A stretch of 29,157 nucleotides of DNA, from the NCBI GenBank assembly GCA_905198125.1, contig CAJKBH010000037.1, positions 1 through 29,157 of the forward strand, given 5' to 3'. This document shows positions 22,797 to 29,157 of the stretch, in pieces; the stretch's first letter is position 1; each line of letters starts with the position of its first letter. Source of the DNA: an uncultured Porphyromonadaceae bacterium (lineage in GTDB: Bacteria; Bacteroidota; Bacteroidia; Bacteroidales; Muribaculaceae). Under the pieces are notes generated by a model. The model worked only from the letters and a program-made list of their open reading frames with translations. It ran no database searches and was not told where the DNA came from. Both the position numbers and the translations under genes were made by a program.

Positions 22797-24044
22797 TCAG
22801 TCCTCGAATTCGGCGCGGAGCACGTTCATGACATGCTCCAGTGTGCTGTCCTCCAGATCGGCGCGGTCCAGTTGCTCGCGCGGGGCGTTCAGCACGGCCT
22901 TGGCGGTGCCGAGACCTAAGTTCTTCAGCGCCTCGATCACCCAGTCGTCGATCTCGTCGCGGAATTCGTCCAGATAGATATCCTCCTCGCCGTCCTCGAT
23001 GTCGCGGTACACGTCGATGGCGTAACCGGTCAGCATCGTGGCCAGACGGATGTTGAGGCCTCCCTTGCCGATGGCCAGGCTCACCTCCTCAGGACGCAGG
23101 AACACCTCGGCCTTCTTCTCCTCCTCGTCCAGACGGATGCTGGAGATTTTGGCGGGGCTGAGGGCGCGCTGTATGTACAGCTGCGGGTTGGCCGTATAGC
23201 TGATCACGTCGATGTTCTCGTTGCGCAGCTCGCGCACGATGCCGTGGATGCGGCTTCCCTTGATGCCCACGCAGGCGCCTACGGGGTCGATGCGGTCGTC
23301 ATAGCTCTCCACGGCTATCTTGGCGCGTTCGCCCGGCTTGCGGGCCACGCCCTTGATGGTGATCAGGCCGTCGTGCACCTCAGGCACCTCCTGTTCGAAC
23401 AGACGGCGCAGGAAACGCTCGTCGGTGCGGCTCACTATCACCTTGGGGTTGTTGTTGGCGTTGTCCACACGCTTCACCACCGAGCGCACCATGTCGCCCT
23501 TGTGGAAGAAGTCGCCGGGAATCTGCTCCTCCTTGGGCATGATCAGCTCGTTGTTCTCCTCGTCCAGCAGCAGCATCTCGCGCTTCCAGATCTGATGAAC
23601 CTCGCCGGTGATCAGCTCGCCTTCCAGGTCCTTGAATTTGTTGTAGATGGCCTCTTTCTGAAGGTCAAGTATCTTGGACTGAAGCGTCTGTCGCAGATTC
23701 AGGATGGCGCGGCGGCCGAATTTCTCGAAGAATATCTGCTTGGTGACCTCCTCGCCCAGCTCGGCCTCGGGGTCGATCTCGCGCGCCTCGGTCAGTCCGA
23801 TCTGCATGTCCTTGTTCTCCACTGCGTCGTCGGCCACCACCTCGAGATTCTGATAGATCTCGCAGTCGCCTTTGTCAGGGTTCATGATCACGTCGAAGTT
23901 CTCGTCCGAGCCGAACATCTTGGCCAGCACGTTGCGGAACGATTCCTCCAATACCGATATCATAGTGGTTTTGTCGATGTTCTTGAGCTCCTTGAACTCC
24001 GCGAACCGGTCGACCATGTTCACTGTCTCTGCTTTCTTTGCCAT
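22797..24044 (-). CDS. nusA: Transcription termination/antitermination protein NusA
   Basis: This 415-aa protein has the NusA N-terminal domain (residues 1-130), an S1 domain (about 135-205, ELITGEVHQIWKREMLLLDE) and KH1/KH2 (DPVGACVGIKGSRIHGIVRE; PEEVSLAIGKGGLNIRLATM). The C-terminus is a short acidic helix region, not the duplicated acidic repeats of E. coli, as in many Bacteroidetes. NusA binds RNA polymerase and controls pausing, intrinsic termination and antitermination. It follows rimP with a 70-bp gap. Confidence 0.97.
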   Translation of the reverse strand: MAKKAETVNMVDRFAEFKELKNIDKTTMISVLEESFRNVLAKMFGSDENFDVIMNPDKGDCEIYQNLEVVADDAVENKDMQIGLTEAREIDPEAELGEEVTKQIFFEKFGRRAILNLRQTLQSKILDLQKEAIYNKFKDLEGELITGEVHQIWKREMLLLDEENNELIMPKEEQIPGDFFHKGDMVRSVVKRVDNANNNPKVIVSRTDERFLRRLFEQEVPEVHDGLITIKGVARKPGERAKIAVESYDDRIDPVGACVGIKGSRIHGIVRELRNENIDVISYTANPQLYIQRALSPAKISSIRLDEEEKKAEVFLRPEEVSLAIGKGGLNIRLATMLTGYAIDVYRDIEDGEEDIYLDEFRDEIDDWVIEALKNLGLGTAKAVLNAPREQLDRADLEDSTLEHVMNVLRAEFED

Positions 24045-24114
24045 AAGGCCTGGTTATATTTTGTTTGCGGTGCCGTCCGGGCCGTCTGTCGCCGGTCTGC
24101 CGTCACCAATGGGT

Positions 24115-24582
24115 TTAAAATTTCAAATCTACTCTTACCATCTTCACGTCTCCGTACGCGAAGCGCTCCTTACGTGCCACAAGCACCGCGCGCTTGGCGC
24201 CCTCGGGCTTCTCCTTGACGCTGTATTCCACCGTGAATCCGGCGTCGTCGGCCTCGCGGAGCACGCCGTGCAACTTGCGCCCGTCCTGCGTCAGGACCTC
24301 CACGTCCTGACCCAAGTTCTTCAGATACTGGCGCTGAACCTTGAACGGGCTCGTCAACCCGGCCGAGCCTACTTCCAGCTCGTAGTCCTCGCCGCCTTCC
24401 TCGCGCGGAAACTCGGTGTCCACGCCCTGGGCCAGCTCGGTGCAGAAGTCTATGTCAACTCCCTGGTCCGAGTCTATCTCCACCACAAATCTGTCACCCG
24501 GCTCCTCGCGCACGTCTATCAGGTAATAGTCCGTATCCGCAAGCCGTCCGGTTATATAGCGCGTCAGTTCTTCTATCTTCAT
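24115..24582 (-). CDS. rimP: Ribosome maturation factor RimP
   Basis: The 155-aa length and sequence fit RimP: an N-terminal alpha/beta domain (YYLIDVREEPGDRFVVEIDS, DFCTELAQGVDTEF, YELEVGSAGLTSPFKVQRQY) and a C-terminal SH3-like barrel (VEVLTQDGRKLHGVLREADD). The motif EVGSAGLTSPF corresponds to the family's conserved EVSSPGxxRPL. It assists 30S subunit maturation. It is the first gene of the rimP-nusA-infB operon. Its leader contains a terminator-like hairpin (24656-24686). Confidence 0.95.
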   Translation of the reverse strand: MKIEELTRYITGRLADTDYYLIDVREEPGDRFVVEIDSDQGVDIDFCTELAQGVDTEFPREEGGEDYELEVGSAGLTSPFKVQRQYLKNLGQDVEVLTQDGRKLHGVLREADDAGFTVEYSVKEKPEGAKRAVLVARKERFAYGDVKMVRVDLKF

Positions 24583-24655
24583 ATCGAAGTCGTTTATACT
24601 AATTTACGTAACAGGAATAAACTTCGAAACCTTCAATTTTAATCCGATTGTCACA

Positions 24656-24686
24656 TAAAAAACGAAGGAGACTGACGTCCCCTCCG
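24656..24686 (-). terminator. Terminator-like hairpin in the rimP leader
   Basis: On the minus strand CGGAGGGGAC-GTCA-GTCTCCTTCG forms a 10-bp stem with a tetraloop, two G-U pairs among them, and is followed directly by TTTTTT. The -7 element at 24705-24698 lies a few bases upstream, so the hairpin would form the very start of the operon transcript. It could equally terminate read-through from nudC. Confidence 0.7.
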
Positions 24687-24697
24687 GAATTCTTTTG

Positions 24698-24705
24698 CAA
24701 AGATA
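24698..24705 (-). promoter_or_regulatory. -7 element TATCTTTG of the rimP-nusA-infB operon
   Basis: The minus strand reads TATCTTTG, a full match to TAnnTTTG. The nearest TTTG (24722-24719) is only 13 bp upstream, so the -33 element is poor. Confidence 0.6.
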
Positions 24706-24823
24706 ATACATTTCCCACCAAAATCACCCACTTACGGGCCTATCACACCTCGTTTTCGGGATTTTTGATGCAGTTTTAACTATATTTAACTTATTTTATA
24801 AATTATTAGCTGCACATACCAGC

Positions 24824-25411
24824 CTATTGACGGTTTTCTCCTTCCGCAATCCACGTGTCTATAATGGCACGAGACAACGAGCCGGGCAGCGGCAGTTCGG
24901 GCAGTGAATCGCGCCTATACCATCCGCCGGAGGTCAGCTCGCCGTCGGCAAACCGCAACTCCCCGCCGGCATACCGGGCGCGAAAGCCTGTCATCAGCTG
25001 CGACGGAAACGGCCATGACTGCGAACCGATATATTGGATGTCGCTGACTTCCAGCGTCGTTTCCTCCTTCACCTCGCGCTCCACGCATTGCTCCAAGGTT
25101 TCGCCCGGTTCCACAAACCCGGCCACCAAGGCATACATGGGCCGTTTGAAGTTGGCCGCATGGACCAGAAGCGCCTCCTCGTCCGGACCCTCTCCGCGCG
25201 TCACCAACACCACGATGGCCGGCGACAAACCGGGAAATATCTCCTGCCCGCACCCCTGACAACGCACACCGATGCGCTGGAACCGCTCGGTCGGCACGCC
25301 GCAGAATCCGCAGTAACGGTTGCGCTTCAGGAAGTATTCCCGCTCCTGTTCGCCGCTTGCCTCGCGCCATGTCTCGGCGTCATATTTCCCGACTTCCTCT
25401 CTCCTTACCAT
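24824..25411 (-). CDS. nudC: NADH/NAD-capped RNA pyrophosphatase NudC-like Nudix hydrolase
   Basis: This 195-aa protein has a zinc ribbon (Cys34, Cys37, Cys51, Cys54) followed by the Nudix box at residues 98-120 (GFVEPGETLEQCVEREVKEE). The NudC-specific motif SQSWPFPSQLM is at residues 130-140. The usual Gly after the EE pair of the Nudix box is replaced by Thr (EETTLEV), a mild variation. NudC enzymes split NAD(H) and remove NAD caps from RNA 5' ends. It is shorter than E. coli NudC because the N-terminal domain is reduced. It starts 36 bp after the dnaX stop and is probably cotranscribed with it. Confidence 0.88.
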   Translation of the reverse strand: MVRREEVGKYDAETWREASGEQEREYFLKRNRYCGFCGVPTERFQRIGVRCQGCGQEIFPGLSPAIVVLVTRGEGPDEEALLVHAANFKRPMYALVAGFVEPGETLEQCVEREVKEETTLEVSDIQYIGSQSWPFPSQLMTGFRARYAGGELRFADGELTSGGWYRRDSLPELPLPGSLSRAIIDTWIAEGENRQ

Positions 25412-25420
25412 CCTTACGCC

Positions 25421-25447
25421 TAATCACTTATCACTCGTCACTCGTCA

Positions 25448-25450
<3 letters not shown>
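25421..25450. repeat. Short tandem heptamer repeat between dnaX and nudC
   Basis: TCACTTA/TCACTCG/TCACTCG/TCACTA heptamers fill the gap and run into the dnaX stop codon (TAG at 25450-25448). They are the reverse complement of the heptamers in the 14-bp array at 19111-19194. Confidence 0.75.
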
Positions 25451-27205
<1,755 letters not shown>

Positions 27206-27226
27206 AATTGTCTGCTAAATCGTCTG

Positions 27227-27258
27227 CAAATATATAAAAATTCCCTTTCTGAAACAAT
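27227..27258 (-). promoter_or_regulatory. dnaX promoter
   Basis: The minus strand reads ATTG at 27258-27255 and TATATTTG at 27234-27227, 20 bp apart, with one mismatch to TTTG/TAnnTTTG. The dnaX ATG is at 27205, giving a leader of about 15 nt. Confidence 0.7.
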
Positions 27259-27306
27259 ATTAAAAATACTGCGTTATGCAATTGAGGGTATCACCTGTTA
27301 ATATTC

Positions 27307-27879
27307 ATGCACATGAAGAGTATGTTATACACCCGCACCGGCGACACCGGCGAGACATCGCTGGTGGGAGGCCAGCGCGTAGCCAAGGATTCGCTGCGGC
27401 TGGAATCGTACGGCACCGTCGACGAACTGTCGTCGCAGTTAGGCGTCGTCGCGGCCGCACAAGGCGTAAGCGACGAAGTGAAAGGCCAGCTGCAGCAGAT
27501 ACAGAACGAACTGTTCAACATAGGCGGCTATCTTGCCACGGCACCCGGCGACGCAGAACCGCCCTGCCCGAGTCTGGAAGGCGGCGCAATGATTCAGGAC
27601 CTGGAGGGATGGATCGACGCTCTGGACGAACAGACACCCAAGATACGCGCGTTCGTCCTTCCCGGCGGCCACCCCGCCGCAGCGCTGACCCATGTGGCGC
27701 GCACCGTATGCCGCCGCGCCGAAAGAAACATCCTGGCGCTCAGCCGCAAGGAATATGTCGACCCCGCCGTGATACGCTTCGTGAACCGGCTTTCAGACTA
27801 TCTGTTCGCCGCCGCCCGCTACATAAACTTCACCAACGGCGTGGCCGAAATCGTCTGGCAACAGAAACCGAAACAATAA
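27307..27879 (+). CDS. PduO-type ATP:cob(I)alamin adenosyltransferase
   Basis: This 190-aa protein starts at 27307; ATG codons at 27313 and 27322 are also possible. The ATP-binding N-terminal motif YTRTGDTGETSLVGGQRVAK is clear, then RLESYGTVDELSSQLGVV, and ARTVCRRAERNILALS with the conserved Arg-Arg-Ala-Glu-Arg, then VRFVNRLSDYLFAAAR-type helices. The enzyme makes adenosylcobalamin from corrinoid and ATP, used for example by methylmalonyl-CoA mutase. It is divergent from dnaX, with a 101-bp gap. No cobalamin riboswitch is seen upstream, where only about 100 bp is available. Confidence 0.93.
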   Translation: MHMKSMLYTRTGDTGETSLVGGQRVAKDSLRLESYGTVDELSSQLGVVAAAQGVSDEVKGQLQQIQNELFNIGGYLATAPGDAEPPCPSLEGGAMIQDLEGWIDALDEQTPKIRAFVLPGGHPAAALTHVARTVCRRAERNILALSRKEYVDPAVIRFVNRLSDYLFAAARYINFTNGVAEIVWQQKPKQ

Positions 27880-27886
27880 ATTACCA

Positions 27887-27905
27887 TTCCGTTTCGTTGA
27901 CGGAA
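27887..27905. other. Small inverted repeat after the adenosyltransferase gene
   Basis: TTCCGT (27887-27892) and ACGGAA (27900-27905) form a 6-bp stem with a 7-nt loop. An A-run follows on the plus strand, so it is not a normal intrinsic terminator for the upstream gene. Its role is unclear. Confidence 0.35.
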
Positions 27906-28000
27906 AAAAGATAAATACTAATACGCAGGTCAGGGACTTAAGCACTCCTATTGATTTACGGGATTAGGGTTAGAATTGAAACTTTTAAAAACTTATAGAT

Positions 28001-28222
28001 ATGTACTGGACACTTGAACTGGCGTCGAAGCTTGAGGATGCACCCTGGCCCGCGACGAAAGAAGAACTGATAGACTATGCACTGCGCAGCGGCGCCCCGA
28101 TGGAGGTGATCGAGAACCTGCAGGAGATCGAGGACGAAGGCGAGACCTACGAATCCATCGAAGAAATCTGGCCCGACTACCCCAGCAAAGACGACTTCTT
28201 CTTCAACGAGGACGAGTATTAA
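28001..28222 (+). CDS. DUF2795 domain protein
   Basis: This 73-aa acidic protein reads MYWTLELASKLEDAPWPATK, then EELIDYALRSGAPMEVIENL and YESIEEIWPDYPSKDDF. The PWPATKEELIDYA and APxEVIENLQ elements match DUF2795 as I know it. These are small proteins of unknown function in Bacteroidetes. It is 121 bp after the adenosyltransferase on the same strand and is followed by a hairpin terminator. It is the last chromosomal-type gene before the integrase. Confidence 0.88.
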   Translation: MYWTLELASKLEDAPWPATKEELIDYALRSGAPMEVIENLQEIEDEGETYESIEEIWPDYPSKDDFFFNEDEY

Positions 28223-28251
28223 GACTCAAATTTACACATAACATACTGATT

Positions 28252-28292
28252 ACCAGCCATATAAGCAATTAGAATTTGTTTGTATGGCTGGT
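28252..28292 (+). terminator. Hairpin downstream of the DUF2795 gene
   Basis: A perfect 10-bp inverted repeat (28252-28261 ACCAGCCATA with 28283-28292) with a 21-nt loop is followed by GTTTTATGG. It ends the DUF2795 transcript. The first TTTGTTTGT integrase-region repeat lies within its loop. Confidence 0.7.
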
Positions 28293-28420
28293 GTTTTATG
28301 GTCTAAAATAGCCGAATTTGTTTGTGTAAAATACAACATTTGTCCAGATTTTTCCGTTTTGTTTGTATATAATTCACTACCTTTGCAGACATGTGGGAAT
28401 ATCGTAAAAATACAAACAAA
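28275..28420 (+). repeat. TTTGTTTGT repeats upstream of the integrase
   Basis: The 9-mer TTTGTTTGT occurs at 28275-28283, 28317-28325 and 28358-28366, spaced 42 and 41 bp. One inverted copy (ACAAACAAA) lies at 28412-28420, just before the integrase ATG. Regular spacing near four helical turns suggests protein-binding sites, possibly integrase arm sites. Confidence 0.7.
28378..28385 (+). promoter_or_regulatory. -7 element TACCTTTG of the integrase promoter
   Basis: TACCTTTG matches TAnnTTTG, 45 bp before the ATG at 28430. The best upstream TTTG (28358-28361) is 16 bp away, slightly short, and lies inside the third TTTGTTTGT repeat, so integrase binding there could shut off its own promoter. 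Confidence 0.55.
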
Positions 28421-28429
28421 TAACGGCCT

Positions 28430-29157
28430 ATGGGAAGGACAAAGAGATTATACCCATTAGGGAAATACCGTCTCAGGACACCAAAAAATCCGGATAAGAA
28501 CAAGGCTTATCCGGTGGACATAGAATATACTTGGAACCGTAAGGTGATCCGACGCACTACCAATATCTTCGTGAAGATTGCAGACTGGAACCAGAATCTT
28601 CACGCCGGGCGCGGTGGTGTTCGCCCATCCTACGGCTCGGAGTCCAAGCGCATCAACAGTGTATTACTTGCCAGAGTAGAAAGGACAGATTCTTTACTTG
28701 CCGAATTTGCCCAAAACAATCCGCATCAAATAACGGAAGAAGTCATAGATGGCTTCCTTCTTGAAAAGCCTGTTGCCGTAAGGAAAGATAACGGTAAGGA
28801 CTTTGTTGAGTTCGTTACTGACAGGCTGGATTCCGAATATTCCCGAAACCGTATCGGCCGTAGTCGCTATGAAAACGGGAAAAGCGGCATGAATATGTTT
28901 AAGGAGTTCCTGCGTTCAAAAGAACGTGGAACATATAAATCCGATGGAATCTATCTTGGAGAGATTTCTATTGAGCTGCTTGAAGAATATATAGAATGGC
29001 GTCGTGAAATAAAACAGAATAGCGACCACACCATCAACCATGCTCTGACCCCCATTCTCAAAGCTTGTGCTTATGCCGCAGAACTACATATAATAGATGC
29101 GGTGGAAAATCCAGAGCGGACTGACCCCGTGCGCCAAGTCTTGATAGACCCCCTGGA
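28430..29157 (+). CDS. Tyrosine recombinase/integrase, N-terminal part (runs off window)
   Basis: An open frame from the ATG at 28430 continues to the window end (242 codons). It begins MGRTKRLYPLGKYRLRTPKN and has the arm-binding region RRTTNIFVKIADWNQNL typical of Bacteroides integrases. The helical SAM-like core-binding domain follows (EFVTDRLDSEYSRNRIGRSR, LLEEYIEWRREIKQ, NHALTPILKACAYAAELH). The catalytic domain with the Arg-His-Arg-Tyr residues lies outside the window, so activity cannot be judged. The gene is more AT-rich than the upstream core genes and stands at the left edge of an integrated element (conjugative transposon, prophage or genomic island). Confidence 0.85.
   Translation, partial: MGRTKRLYPLGKYRLRTPKNPDKNKAYPVDIEYTWNRKVIRRTTNIFVKIADWNQNLHAGRGGVRPSYGSESKRINSVLLARVERTDSLLAEFAQNNPHQITEEVIDGFLLEKPVAVRKDNGKDFVEFVTDRLDSEYSRNRIGRSRYENGKSGMNMFKEFLRSKERGTYKSDGIYLGEISIELLEEYIEWRREIKQNSDHTINHALTPILKACAYAAELHIIDAVENPERTDPVRQVLIDPL

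Noticed and set aside
27206..27306. Cobalamin riboswitch before the adenosyltransferase gene
   Set aside because: The gap is about 100 bp and shared with the dnaX promoter, too short for the roughly 200-nt element, and no conserved B12-box segment is seen.
28303..28503. 66-aa open frame on the minus strand at the integrase start
   Set aside because: It overlaps the integrase start and promoter on the opposite strand and has no protein-like features.

Overview
The window is chromosomal DNA of a Bacteroidales bacterium. The evidence is promoters of the Bacteroidetes type (TTTG, about 20 bp, TAnnTTTG), absence of Shine-Dalgarno sequences, outer-membrane proteins ending in an aromatic residue, DUF4254/GT9 and DUF5053 genes, and a Bacteroidetes-style nucleoside kinase. 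The high GC of the core genes would fit Muribaculaceae or a relative, but that placement is an inference.

Layout: 1-250 is a repeat array made of CAGGAG-containing units with a 33-bp perfect inverted repeat. 248-4326 (minus) is a translationally coupled pair, a periplasmic TPR protein followed by an outer-membrane beta-barrel protein. 4479-6245 (minus) is a second envelope pair, a coiled-coil/barrel outer-membrane protein followed by an acidic lipoprotein. 6246-7200 has no convincing gene, but contains nested inverted repeats that could be a structured RNA on the minus strand. 7206-7802 is a compact, AT-richer cassette: a promoter with a 17-bp tandem repeat, a 43-aa ORF, an mRNA hairpin, a DUF5053-like helix-turn-helix protein and a terminator. 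7811-11770 (minus) is a five-gene operon: DUF4254, GT9 glycosyltransferase, radical SAM protein, LD-carboxypeptidase and an unrecognised protein. It is divergent from 11902-17483 (plus): nucleoside kinase, mgtE, mutS.

17545-27205 is mostly minus-strand information processing: dnaX and nudC, then rimP-nusA-infB and folK, then prfB, with a 74-aa membrane miniprotein on the plus strand between folK and prfB. 27307-28222 (plus) holds a PduO-type cobalamin adenosyltransferase and a DUF2795 protein. From about 28250 the base composition shifts and a tyrosine recombinase begins at 28430. It runs off the window and marks the edge of an integrated element; its upstream region has three TTTGTTTGT direct repeats 41-42 bp apart.

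Most of the window is housekeeping. The parts that standard annotation does not explain are the DUF5053 cassette, the structured region at 6530-6813, the terminator-like leader of the rimP-nusA-infB operon, the short-unit intergenic repeats, and the integrase upstream repeats.
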